From Algicola sp. (GTDB lineage: Bacteria > Bacteroidota > Bacteroidia > Flavobacteriales > Flavobacteriaceae): a stretch of DNA of 50,469 nucleotides. The notes under the pieces were generated by a model, which was given only the letters and a program-made list of their open reading frames with translations, was not told the origin of the DNA and ran no database searches. Below, one piece after another: positions 33,418-41,503 of the stretch. The stretch covers positions 1 through 50,469 of the forward strand of contig JAAEZI010000009.1 in the NCBI GenBank assembly GCA_018222915.1. Direction: 5' to 3'. The first letter of the stretch is position 1. Every line of letters starts with the position of its first letter. The position numbers and the translations under genes were made by a program.

Positions 33418-34581
33418 CTATTTTGACGCAAAGAGTTTTACATCGTTTTCACTTACTTCCTGACCTCCAAGAATGATCAAACGTTCAACAACATTTCTCA
33501 ATTCTCGGATATTTCCTGTCCAATCATATTCCTGTAACAACTTTATCGCTTTATCCGAAAAGTTCTTTTTAGCAGTGCCTTGTTCCTCAGAAATTTTTGT
33601 TGAAAAATGTTCAACCAATAATGGAATATCTTCTCTTCTTTCGTTTAATGCTGGCACTTTTATAAGGATAACAGCTAATCTGTGGTATAAATCCTCTCTA
33701 AATCGTCCTTCTTGAATTTCTTCTTTAAGGTTTTTATTAGTCGCTGCAATAACCCTTACATCAACCTTAATATCTTTATCATTTCCAACGCGTTGTATTT
33801 TATTTTCTTGTAGAGCTCTTAACACCTTCGCTTGTGCTGATAGGGACATATCGCCAATTTCATCTAAAAAAATAGTTCCTCCATTAGCCGCTTCAAATTT
33901 ACCAGCTCTATCTTTTACAGCACTTGTAAAAGCACCTTTGACGTGACCGAACAACTCACTTTCAATTAATTCAGCTGGAATGGCCGCACAATTCACCTCA
34001 ATTAAAGGCCCTTTCGAGCGAGGACTTTTTTGATGAAGCCAATGAGCTACTAGTTCCTTTCCTGTGCCATTTGGACCTGTAATAAGAACGCGAGCATCGG
34101 TTGCAGACACTTTCTCAATCATATCCTTGATATGAGCAATGGCATCGCTTTCACCAATCATCTCATATTTCTTGCTCACTTTTTTCTTGAGCATTTTATT
34201 CTCAACGACCAACGTTTTAGTGTCTAGTGCAATACGGACCGTATTGAGTAATCTGTTTAAATCTGGCGGTTTTGATATATAATCAAAGGCACCCAAACGC
34301 ATTGTATTGACAGCCGTGTCCAAATCGCCATGCCCAGAAATCATGACCATTGGCGTTTCAGGTTTTATTTTTTTAACCGCTTCCAATACTTCAACACCAT
34401 CCATTTTTGGCATTTTTATATCACAGAGGACAAGATCAAAATCATCCTTCTTGATCTTTTCAATTCCAGACAGACCGTCTTCAGCTTCTTCCACCTCATA
34501 GGTATCACTCTCTTCTGATAAAATTTTTACTAAGACCCTTCTAATTGCAGCTTCGTCTTCAATTACTAATATTTTTGCCAT
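33418..34581 (-). CDS. NtrC-type sigma-54 response regulator without C-terminal DNA-binding domain
   Basis: 387 residues: a receiver domain (acidic E8/D9, phospho-acceptor D54 in LCDIKMPKMDG, K104 in YISKPPD), a linker, then an AAA+ sigma-54 activator domain with Walker A G169-PNGTGK175, GAFTSA at 216-221 (in place of the usual GAFTGA), Walker B GGTIFLDEIGDM, and RFREDLYHRL. It stops at NVVERLIILGGQEVSENDVK, the position where NtrC-type proteins normally continue into a Fis-like helix-turn-helix. So it should sense phosphorylation and contact RpoN without its own DNA binding. No histidine kinase gene is nearby. Confidence 0.88.
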   Translation of the reverse strand: MAKILVIEDEAAIRRVLVKILSEESDTYEVEEAEDGLSGIEKIKKDDFDLVLCDIKMPKMDGVEVLEAVKKIKPETPMVMISGHGDLDTAVNTMRLGAFDYISKPPDLNRLLNTVRIALDTKTLVVENKMLKKKVSKKYEMIGESDAIAHIKDMIEKVSATDARVLITGPNGTGKELVAHWLHQKSPRSKGPLIEVNCAAIPAELIESELFGHVKGAFTSAVKDRAGKFEAANGGTIFLDEIGDMSLSAQAKVLRALQENKIQRVGNDKDIKVDVRVIAATNKNLKEEIQEGRFREDLYHRLAVILIKVPALNERREDIPLLVEHFSTKISEEQGTAKKNFSDKAIKLLQEYDWTGNIRELRNVVERLIILGGQEVSENDVKLFASK

Positions 34582-34583
34582 AC

Positions 34584-35468
34584 TTATATTTTAAATTTTA
34601 ATCCGGTTCTTAAATAAAACGTGTTTATATCATCCAATTTAAAAACTTCATCTCTATTATCATTGCGTAAAACATTATTTAACCTGAAAGTATATCCCGT
34701 ATAAGCATAAGCAATCAAGTGTTTTGAAAAGCAATACTCGTAACCTAAACCGCCAACACCTACAGACAAAGAAATATTATCTACCTGTTTCCCATTTACC
34801 ATTTGAGGTCTTTGTAAATGGGCAAAATAACCATCTAAACCTACAAATGCTTGCAACATATTTGTCTCGTTAAAATAATATTTTAAATTAGATTTTGGAA
34901 CTCCAGCTGAAAAAGACCATTGTTCATTCACGCGTCTGTAATAACTTACAAAAGGTAATGGAAATGGAATTCCTGTAGTGGTATTGTAAGTAAGACCTAA
35001 AATTAAGCGATATGGTCGTTTTAATTCTTCATCTTTTGTTCTATCTTTTATAGCGTAAAAGCCTCCGTTGATAAAAATATCCTCTGATGTTAGTTTGTTG
35101 GTAAGTGTTGAAGCAATTCTTGGCGTCAACTTCATTCCTAATCTCCAATGTTCGCCTGTTTTAAACGTATAACCTATATTTAAATCAATAATATTAATAC
35201 TCGATACTAATTTGGTATCGAAGGGATAATCATCTTCAAGGTTTAAAATAACACGTGCATATTCAGCGCCAATTACCAAATAGCAATCCTCACTTGTTTC
35301 AATTGGATAATTAACTAATGCGCGGATTCTCGTGTATTGATCATCCGACTTATTTTTAGGTATGAATGAGTATTCCAATCGCGCTAGATCCGTTAATTGT
35401 GCAGTCATACTTTGACAGCAACATACCATCACTACCAACATTGCTATTTTGTACAATTTGGAACTCAT
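34584..35468 (-). CDS. outer-membrane beta-barrel protein (DUF6268-like)
   Basis: A 294-residue protein with signal peptide MSSKLYKIAMLVVMVCCCQS then MTAQ and a chain of alternating amphipathic strands: DYPFDTKLVSSINIIDLNIG, HWRLGMKLTPRIAST, YRLILGLTYNTTTGIPFPLP, QWSFSAGVPKSNLKYYF, HLIAYAYTGYTFRLNN, ending FYLRTGLKFKI. The final aromatic/basic strand suits BAM insertion. I believe it belongs to the DUF6268 group. The function is unknown. It sits 2 nt before the response regulator and 38 nt after the MscS gene, so it belongs to the same unit. Confidence 0.7.
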   Translation of the reverse strand: MSSKLYKIAMLVVMVCCCQSMTAQLTDLARLEYSFIPKNKSDDQYTRIRALVNYPIETSEDCYLVIGAEYARVILNLEDDYPFDTKLVSSINIIDLNIGYTFKTGEHWRLGMKLTPRIASTLTNKLTSEDIFINGGFYAIKDRTKDEELKRPYRLILGLTYNTTTGIPFPLPFVSYYRRVNEQWSFSAGVPKSNLKYYFNETNMLQAFVGLDGYFAHLQRPQMVNGKQVDNISLSVGVGGLGYEYCFSKHLIAYAYTGYTFRLNNVLRNDNRDEVFKLDDINTFYLRTGLKFKI

Positions 35469-35506
35469 AGATTTATTAGTTTAGATTTTAAACTCAAATT
35501 TGATAA

Positions 35507-36388
35507 TTACTCCGGTTTTTTGATAATATGAATATCTCTCTGAGGGAAAGGAATCGTCACATTATTCTCTCTAAAAAGTTTATCAATTTCAAATCGTATG
35601 TCGCTTTTAGGAAACTGCGCCTTGAAACTATCAGCCAAGGTAAAAATAAGTTTAAAGTTAAGAGAACTATCTCCAAATGCCGTAAAAACGACAGCCGGCT
35701 CAGGTGTACTAATAACATCTGGATGTGTACTTGCTGCTTGTATCAATAATTTTCTCACTAATTCAACATCACTACCATAAGCGACCCCAACTTCCACATT
35801 CTCACGAGTTGTTGTGCCATTTTGAGTCCAATTATACAAGCTATTTGTCAAGTATAAATGATTCGGAATAACCAGCACTTTATTATCAATTGTAACGGCT
35901 CGTGTGGTTCGTAATTTTATTTCCTCAACGCGACCAACTTTGCCTTCTATTTCAATAATATCACCAACATGTACAGTTTGATCAATAAGAATAAATACTC
36001 CAGAGATAATATCCTGAAATAAAGTTTGAAGTGCTAATCCCACTCCAATCAGTAATGCTGCAGAAGCCGCGAACACCGCTGTCACATCTACACCAACGGA
36101 ATGCAAAGTTACAAGGAGTATGATTAAATAAATAAGCCAACGAAAATATCCATAAACCACATTAAACTTACTTTTATCATCCTCAGGTAATTTATTCGTA
36201 ATAATTCTTAAGATAATTCTCAGAATTATGGTCGTCACAAAAATTACCGTAGCGACAACCAATACATCAAATATTGAAATACTAATGTCCTTACCTATAT
36301 CGATATGCTGACCAAGAAAATTCTGAACGTTTCCCCACGCCGAACTCTCGGTAATTTTCTCCTCTAGTTTAGACAGATCTTGAATCAT
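35507..36388 (-). CDS. small-conductance mechanosensitive channel (MscS family)
   Basis: Opens under membrane tension to release solutes on osmotic downshock. In 293 residues: three membrane helices (ISIFDVLVVATVIFVTTIIL, YFRWLIYLIILLVTLHSVGV, and the pore helix AASAALLIGVGLALQTLFQD), then the beta domain GDIIEIEGKVGRVEEIKLRT with VLVIPNHLYLTNSLYNWT, and the C-terminal alpha-beta domain ending in INFPQRDIHII-like FPQRDIHIIKKPE. The glycine/alanine-rich pore helix is typical. It follows the ABC permease gene at 2 nt. Confidence 0.93.
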   Translation of the reverse strand: MIQDLSKLEEKITESSAWGNVQNFLGQHIDIGKDISISIFDVLVVATVIFVTTIILRIILRIITNKLPEDDKSKFNVVYGYFRWLIYLIILLVTLHSVGVDVTAVFAASAALLIGVGLALQTLFQDIISGVFILIDQTVHVGDIIEIEGKVGRVEEIKLRTTRAVTIDNKVLVIPNHLYLTNSLYNWTQNGTTTRENVEVGVAYGSDVELVRKLLIQAASTHPDVISTPEPAVVFTAFGDSSLNFKLIFTLADSFKAQFPKSDIRFEIDKLFRENNVTIPFPQRDIHIIKKPE

Positions 36389-36390
36389 GA

Positions 36391-37707
36391 TTAATATTTA
36401 ATCCACTTATATAATTCCTTGTAACTTGGTTTCTTACCATACATTAATATACCCACTCTATAAATTTTCGCTGCAAACCACACGGCAAATACAAATGTAC
36501 CTGCAAGTATGGCAAACGATAGTATTTGCTGCCAAATAGGAACGCCAAACGGAATTCGCATTAACATCACTACTGGAGATGTAAAAGGTATGAACGAAAA
36601 CACTGTAGAGACGGTTCCATGTGGATCATCAATCACGGTAAATATCCCAACATAAACTGCCAAAACCAATGGCATGATGATGGGCAACATAAACTGCTGC
36701 GTATCTGTTTCATTATCTACAGCAGCACCTATAGCCGCATACAAAGAGCTATATAGCAAATAGCCTCCAATAAAGAAAAACATAAAGGCCACAACTAAAT
36801 TGGTTAAAGGCAAATTAAAGAATGATTGCATGCCTAATTGAATGTCATTGGCGATATCAGGATTTTGCATGGCCTGATTTACCAAATCTTGCTGTGGTGT
36901 ATGCATTTGAGCAATATCAATTCCAAATATGGCAGATATAACAAACACTAAAACACTTCCTAGGAACACCCAAATTGCAAACTGAGTGATCCCAGCTAAC
37001 GAGGTTCCTATAATTTTCCCGAGCATGAGTTGCACTGGTTTTACGGATGATATAATAATCTCGATAATTCGGCTTGTCTTTTCTTCTATAACACTTCTCA
37101 TAATCATATTACCATAAATAATGATAAACATAAACAATAGATAACCGGCTGCACCGCCAAAAGCGAGTTTCAGGACACTATCGATTTTAGAAGTTTTCTC
37201 ACCAGTAAAATTCTCTTGGTTGATAATGATATTTATTTTTGAAGCCTTAATTTGCTCAATATCAACACCATCTTCTATCAATTTCACATCAGATAGCTTT
37301 TTTTCTATCCTAGTTTCCATGTTGTTCATCATATTTAAAGACGGTGACTCGTCTGAAAAGAACATCGCATTGGACATCACTTTTGATGAATCTGTACTCT
37401 TCTCTATATAAAGCAAACCATATTCTTCTTTGGCCTTAACCATAGACTTTGCCGTTTCTAAATCGGTGTCAGCCGTTAAAACATTGTAGACAGTACCTTC
37501 AGAATTGACAAAAACATCACTCAAAAGTTCAGTTTCATCCAAAATAGAGATGGTCCGTTGCTTATCGTTATTTAATTGTGATAGATAGGCCACCACAGCG
37601 ATAAGAGCGACCATAATTAATGGACTTACAAACGTCATAATCACAAACGACTTGTTTTTAACCTTAGTTAGGTACTCTCGTTTTATGATAAGTGGTAGAT
37701 GATTCAT
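36391..37707 (-). CDS. ABC-2 type permease (NatB-like)
   Basis: 438 residues. An N-terminal helix (FVIMTFVSPLIMVALIAVVA) is followed by a large extracytoplasmic domain of about 150 residues (RTISILDETELLSDVFVNSE ... INIIINQENFTGEKTSKID). Five or six membrane helices come next (AGYLLFMFIIIYGNMIMRSV, FAIWVFLGSVLVFVISAIF, LVVAFMFFFIGGYLLYSSLY, and others). EEKTSRIIEIIISSVKPVQL is the cytoplasmic coupling motif of NatB-type sodium or drug exporters. It forms one exporter with the ATPase whose gene ends 1 nt upstream. The substrate is unknown. Confidence 0.9.
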   Translation of the reverse strand: MNHLPLIIKREYLTKVKNKSFVIMTFVSPLIMVALIAVVAYLSQLNNDKQRTISILDETELLSDVFVNSEGTVYNVLTADTDLETAKSMVKAKEEYGLLYIEKSTDSSKVMSNAMFFSDESPSLNMMNNMETRIEKKLSDVKLIEDGVDIEQIKASKINIIINQENFTGEKTSKIDSVLKLAFGGAAGYLLFMFIIIYGNMIMRSVIEEKTSRIIEIIISSVKPVQLMLGKIIGTSLAGITQFAIWVFLGSVLVFVISAIFGIDIAQMHTPQQDLVNQAMQNPDIANDIQLGMQSFFNLPLTNLVVAFMFFFIGGYLLYSSLYAAIGAAVDNETDTQQFMLPIIMPLVLAVYVGIFTVIDDPHGTVSTVFSFIPFTSPVVMLMRIPFGVPIWQQILSFAILAGTFVFAVWFAAKIYRVGILMYGKKPSYKELYKWIKY

Positions 37708-37708
37708 T

Positions 37709-38641
37709 TTAATTATTTTTTACTGTTTGAATAAAAATATCATTAGCACTTGGTATCACTTCTACAAAGTGATGCACCAATGCCTTTGAGGTCAAAAACG
37801 ACAATAAATCATTGGATGAATCATTATCGTTCAATTTCACATTTAATTTGACATCATCATTCAGGTTTTTGAATGTTGCAGGAAATACTTCAAAACGCTC
37901 CCTTATGGCTTCCGTTATTTTGTCAGCACCAATGGTGTCGGTTTGCAAACCAACTTCAAACGTATTGGTTCTATATTGGCGTTTTATATCGGTGAGTTTA
38001 CCATCTAAAACTTTATTAGACTTATGGATTAAGGCGATGTGATCGCATAGTTCTTCAACGGATTCCATGCGATGTGTTGAAAATATAACCGTGGCTCCTT
38101 CTTCCCGTAATTGTAGAATTTCATCTTTGATTAAATTGGCATTTATAGGATCAAAGCCTGAGAAAGGTTCATCAAAAATCAATAATTTCGGCTGATGTAA
38201 TACAGTCACAATAAACTGTATTTTTTGAGCCTGACCTTTACTAAGCTCCTGAATTTTCTTATGCCACCAATCGCCAATTTCTAGTTTTTCAAACCAATAT
38301 TTTAAGCGTTTTTTAGCATCTTGTTTGGTCAATCCTTTGAGCTGTGCTAAGTATAAGGCTTGCTCTCCAACTTTCATAGATTTATAAAGACCTCTTTCTT
38401 CTGGTAAATAACCAATATTTTGAATGTGTTCTGGTTTTAGAGGTTCTCCATCTAAAATCACCTGTCCAGTATCTGGCATTGTAATTTGATTGATAATTCT
38501 AATGAGTGTTGTTTTCCCTGCGCCATTGGGTCCAAGTAAACCAAAAATACTGCCTTTAGGGACTGCTATGGAAACATCATTTAATGCTCTAAATTTTCCA
38601 TAGTTCTTGGAAACTGAATCCGCTACTAATAGGTTCTCCAT
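37709..38641 (-). CDS. ABC transporter ATP-binding protein (NatA-like)
   Basis: 310 residues with Walker A GPNGAGKTT, Q-loop region YLPEERGLYKSM, signature LSKGQAQKIQ, Walker B LLIFDEPFSGFDP and switch STHRMESVEE. The LPEERGLY motif and the C-terminal 90-residue extension are typical of NatA-type exporters. First gene of the six-gene unit. The upstream sequence has only an imperfect box (TATCTTTA at 38682-38675), so the promoter is uncertain, and regulation of the whole unit is unknown. Confidence 0.92.
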   Translation of the reverse strand: MENLLVADSVSKNYGKFRALNDVSIAVPKGSIFGLLGPNGAGKTTLIRIINQITMPDTGQVILDGEPLKPEHIQNIGYLPEERGLYKSMKVGEQALYLAQLKGLTKQDAKKRLKYWFEKLEIGDWWHKKIQELSKGQAQKIQFIVTVLHQPKLLIFDEPFSGFDPINANLIKDEILQLREEGATVIFSTHRMESVEELCDHIALIHKSNKVLDGKLTDIKRQYRTNTFEVGLQTDTIGADKITEAIRERFEVFPATFKNLNDDVKLNVKLNDNDSSNDLLSFLTSKALVHHFVEVIPSANDIFIQTVKNN

Positions 38642-38790
38642 AAATTACGTATGCTAGGTATAGTTTATTAGGTGTAAAGATAAAAATGTTCAGCATCTAA
38701 ACGGTGCTAATCTTATGAAAATGTTAACTCTTATTATTCTTTTTCAGAATTAAGAGCTTGTAGAAAGTCCTCTATTTTAAAGAAACTCAA

Positions 38791-38831
38791 TAAAAAAACA
38801 AAACCCACCCTTAAACTTAATTAAGGATGGG
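38791..38831 (-). terminator. intrinsic terminator downstream of dnaJ
   Basis: Hairpin with arms 38821-38831 and 38804-38814 (one mismatch, loop of 6), followed on the minus strand by TTTTGTTTTTTT. It lies about 90 nt after the dnaJ stop and before the ABC operon. Confidence 0.75.
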
Positions 38832-38918
38832 AAAAAATTGCTATGAAAAAGAAAAATTACCACTAATTAAAATTAGTGATAATTCAAATATAGTGTTTTT
38901 TCTTAAAAAAGAAGATTC

Positions 38919-40046
38919 TTATGAAAACATATCCTTAACTTTTTCAAAAAACGATTTATCAGTGCTTTCTGGCTTAGGATCGAAATGTTCATCATTTCGC
39001 ATAGTTTCAAAAAATTCCTTTTGTTGTTTATTTAATGTTTTAGGTGTCCATACATTTACATGCACTAATAAATCACCGCTTCCATAGCCATTGATACTCG
39101 GAATCCCTTTACCTCTCAATCGTAAAATCTTTCCAGATTGCACGCCTGCTTCAACTTTGATTCTCACTTTACCAGTGACGGTATCAATTTCTTTGGAGGT
39201 TCCTAACACAGCATCAGGCAAACTCACGTATAAGTCATAATGTAGATTATCGCCTTCACGCTTTAAAGTCTCATGCTCTTTCTCTTCAATTACCACTAAC
39301 AAATCACCCGAAATACCATTTCCTGGTGCTTCGTTCCCTTTACCTGTCACCTTTAATTGCATGCCATCAACCACACCTGCCGGAATTTTCACTGAAACAG
39401 TCTCCTCTTGTACTTTAAGTCCTTGTGCATCCGCATCATTCGGTTTCTTATCAATACTTTGACCAGCACCACCACAGGTCGGACATGCCGACGATGTTTG
39501 CATGCGTCCGAGGATGGTATTCGTGACTCTGGTAACCTGTCCAACACCATTGCAAGTCGCACAGGTTTTATAAGTTGTACCTGGTGCTTGAACTTTTCGT
39601 TTTACCTTGATTTTTTTCTCAACGCCGTTGGCTACTTCATCTAATGTTAGGGACACTCGAATTCTTAAGTTACTCCCTTTAGCACGTCTTTGGCCACCGC
39701 CAAAACCTCCGCCAAAACCGGAAAAACCTCCGCCTCCACCAAAAGCACCACCAAAGATATCACCAAACTGACTGAAGATGTCATCCATATTCATACCTCC
39801 GCCACCAAAGCCACCTGCACCTTCAAAAGCTTGATGACCAAATTGATCATATCGGGCTTTTTTGTCGGCATTGCTCAAAACTTCATAGGCCTCAGCTGCC
39901 TCTTTAAATTTTGTTTCGGCTTCTTTATCATCCGGATTTTTATCAGGGTGAAATTTTAAGGCCATCTTACGATATGCCTTCTTAATTTCTGCCGCTGACG
40001 CATTTTTATCAATTCCTAGTATTTCGTAATAATCTCTTTTTGCCAT
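38919..40046 (-). CDS. dnaJ: chaperone protein DnaJ (short zinc region)
   Basis: Hsp40 co-chaperone that delivers substrates to DnaK and stimulates its ATPase. 375 residues: J domain 1-70 with H33-P34-D35, Gly/Phe-rich region about 75-120, zinc region, then two C-terminal beta domains ([40 protein letters not shown]). The zinc region has only two CxxCxGxG motifs (C162ATC165 and C188PTC191) where E. coli DnaJ has four, so a single zinc site is expected. I recall this from other flavobacterial DnaJ proteins, so it is a lineage form and not decay. It is co-transcribed with grpE, 7 nt apart. dnaK is not adjacent. Confidence 0.96.
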   Translation of the reverse strand: MAKRDYYEILGIDKNASAAEIKKAYRKMALKFHPDKNPDDKEAETKFKEAAEAYEVLSNADKKARYDQFGHQAFEGAGGFGGGGMNMDDIFSQFGDIFGGAFGGGGGFSGFGGGFGGGQRRAKGSNLRIRVSLTLDEVANGVEKKIKVKRKVQAPGTTYKTCATCNGVGQVTRVTNTILGRMQTSSACPTCGGAGQSIDKKPNDADAQGLKVQEETVSVKIPAGVVDGMQLKVTGKGNEAPGNGISGDLLVVIEEKEHETLKREGDNLHYDLYVSLPDAVLGTSKEIDTVTGKVRIKVEAGVQSGKILRLRGKGIPSINGYGSGDLLVHVNVWTPKTLNKQQKEFFETMRNDEHFDPKPESTDKSFFEKVKDMFS

Positions 40047-40053
40047 CTCTTAT

Positions 40054-40599
40054 TTATTGTCCAATTACAACTTTTGGGAATCTAATCACCTTCTCTCCCA
40101 ATTTATATCCTTTTTCTACAACATCAATGATTTTTCCTTTCAAGTCATCACTTGGCGCAGGAATCTGTGTGATTGCCTCATGGTTATCTGGATTAAAAGC
40201 ATCGCCTTTTTCAATGGCAATTTTAGACAAGCCTTTTTGTTCGAGCGTGGTCAATAATTTTTGATAAATCAACAACACCCCTTTTCGCAATTCTTCCGCT
40301 TCTTTATCCTCTTCAATGTGCAATAAAGCGCGTTCAAAATCATCTAAAACTGGTAACATAGAAATCATCACTTCCTCACTGGCTGTTTTAAATAATTCAA
40401 TGCGCTCTTTAGTCGTTCTTTTCTTATAATTTTCAAATTCAGCAAAAAGACGCATAAATTTATCCTTCTCTTTGGCTAAATCTTCCTGTAATTGTTCTTC
40501 AACAGTCAATTCGTCTTCTTTATGATTATCCATTGTAGATTGAGACACCTGTTGGTCTTGCCCTTCATCTATCACTTGATCTTTTTCTTTTTTACTCAT
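40054..40599 (-). CDS. grpE: nucleotide exchange factor GrpE
   Basis: Releases ADP from DnaK. 181 residues: a charged, disordered N-terminus (KKEKDQVIDEGQDQQVSQST), a long coiled coil (QLQEDLAKEKDKFMRLFAEF ... YKKRTTKERIELFKTASEEV) and the beta-wing with the conserved ending FNPDNHEAITQIPAPSDDLK then VVEKGYKLGEKVIRFPKVVI. The size and order are typical. It precedes dnaJ in one unit with a strong promoter. Confidence 0.96.
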   Translation of the reverse strand: MSKKEKDQVIDEGQDQQVSQSTMDNHKEDELTVEEQLQEDLAKEKDKFMRLFAEFENYKKRTTKERIELFKTASEEVMISMLPVLDDFERALLHIEEDKEAEELRKGVLLIYQKLLTTLEQKGLSKIAIEKGDAFNPDNHEAITQIPAPSDDLKGKIIDVVEKGYKLGEKVIRFPKVVIGQ

Positions 40600-40636
40600 T
40601 TTCTGGATTATTTTATAAATCTTCGATTTAAGATGG

Positions 40637-40669
40637 CAAAAGTACTGCCATTATTATAAAAATGTCAAA
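40637..40669 (-). promoter_or_regulatory. grpE-dnaJ promoter (TTTTG - 21 nt - TACTTTTG)
   Basis: Minus strand: TTTTG ending at 40666, spacer 21 nt, TACTTTTG at 40644-40637, about 38 nt before the grpE ATG. Matches the Bacteroidota consensus. I see no CIRCE-type inverted repeat, so HrcA control is not indicated. Confidence 0.65.
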
Positions 40670-40695
40670 ATGTCACCAAATTATTTTTCTTGAAA

Positions 40696-40726
40696 TTGAC
40701 AGATTCTTGTACAATGCTTATTTTTG
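40696..40726 (+). promoter_or_regulatory. promoter of the YceI lipoprotein gene (TTG - 20 nt - TATTTTTG)
   Basis: TTG at 40696-40698, 20-nt spacer, TATTTTTG at 40719-40726, followed 30 nt later by the ATG at 40757. It is one of the best consensus matches in the window. It is divergent from the grpE promoter, with 26 bp between their -33 elements. Confidence 0.75.
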
Positions 40727-40756
40727 TAGGACATGAACAACTAATTGATAAACATT

Positions 40757-41431
40757 ATGAAAACAAAAATTTTAAAATGGTCTATGGTATTGGCCATTTC
40801 GTTGGCAATGACAAATTGTAAAGACAAAGCTCCAGAAGCTAATACAAGCGATGCAGAAGCAGCTGCGGTTAGTGAAAGCACCTCTCAAAAATATACAGTG
40901 AATACTGCGGAATCAACCATTCACTGGAAAGGTTTCAAGCCAACTGGAACACATACAGGTACGGTGAATATTGATACGGGTGTTTTTAACACAGATGATG
41001 GAAAATTACAGAGTGGAAATTTCATCATTGATATGACAAGCATTACGGTTACTGATCTTGAATCTGGAGACGGAAAAGAAAACTTAGAAGCACATTTAAA
41101 GGGTACAGTTGAAGGAAAAGAAGGCGACTTTTTTAACGTGACAAAATTCCCTGATGCTGCATTCTCTATCACAGGCACTGAAGCTATTGCAGCTGGTAAA
41201 ACGCGACTTTCTGGAAATTTATCTATGAAGGGACAAAAACATAATATTTCATTTCCTGTGACTATCACGAATGAAGGTGACATGATGACGATTGAAAGTG
41301 AACCGTTTACTATTGATAGAACGGTTTGGGGCATCAATTTCAAATCCAAGTCAGTTTTTGATGATCTCGGTGATAAGTTCATTAATGATGATATGGAATT
41401 AAAAATTGTAGTAAAAGCAAAAAAGGCTTAA
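40757..41431 (+). CDS. YceI family lipoprotein
   Basis: Isoprenoid-binding lipocalin-like protein. 224 residues from the ATG at 40757; a TTG 12 nt upstream is not needed. Signal peptide II: MKTKILKWSMVLAISLAMTN then C21, so it should be lipid-anchored. The barrel contains YTVNTAESTIHWKGFKPTGT, TGVFNTDDGKLQSGNFIIDM, FFNVTKFPDAAFSITG, LSGNLSMKGQKHNISFPVTI and DRTVWGINFKSKSVFDDLGD, the usual YceI blocks. Short Ala/Glu/Ser-rich linker (residues 25-45). It has its own promoter and terminator, so it is monocistronic. The ligand is unknown. Confidence 0.93.
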   Translation: MKTKILKWSMVLAISLAMTNCKDKAPEANTSDAEAAAVSESTSQKYTVNTAESTIHWKGFKPTGTHTGTVNIDTGVFNTDDGKLQSGNFIIDMTSITVTDLESGDGKENLEAHLKGTVEGKEGDFFNVTKFPDAAFSITGTEAIAAGKTRLSGNLSMKGQKHNISFPVTITNEGDMMTIESEPFTIDRTVWGINFKSKSVFDDLGDKFINDDMELKIVVKAKKA

Positions 41432-41458
41432 TTCAAACGAAAAACATACCAAAAGAAA

Positions 41459-41487
41459 AGAGCACTCAGAAGGAGTGCTCTTTTTTT
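41459..41487. terminator. intrinsic terminator after the YceI gene (bidirectional)
   Basis: AGAGCACTC (41459-41467), loop AGAAG, GAGTGCTCT (41473-41481), then a T-run. A-rich on the 5' side, so it may also serve the convergent epimerase gene ending at 41504. Confidence 0.9.
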
Positions 41488-41503
41488 ATTGGTCATGTCT
41501 TTA

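Noticed and set aside
40600-40756. CIRCE heat-shock element between grpE and the YceI gene
   Set aside because: No TTAGCACTC-N9-GAGTGCTAA-like repeat. The similar AGAGCACTC/GAGTGCTCT at 41459-41481 is followed by a T-run and lies after a gene, so it is a terminator.
40921-41382. 153-codon open frame antisense to the YceI gene
   Set aside because: No family features, low-complexity Ser/Pro/Val composition, and it lies wholly within a well-supported gene.
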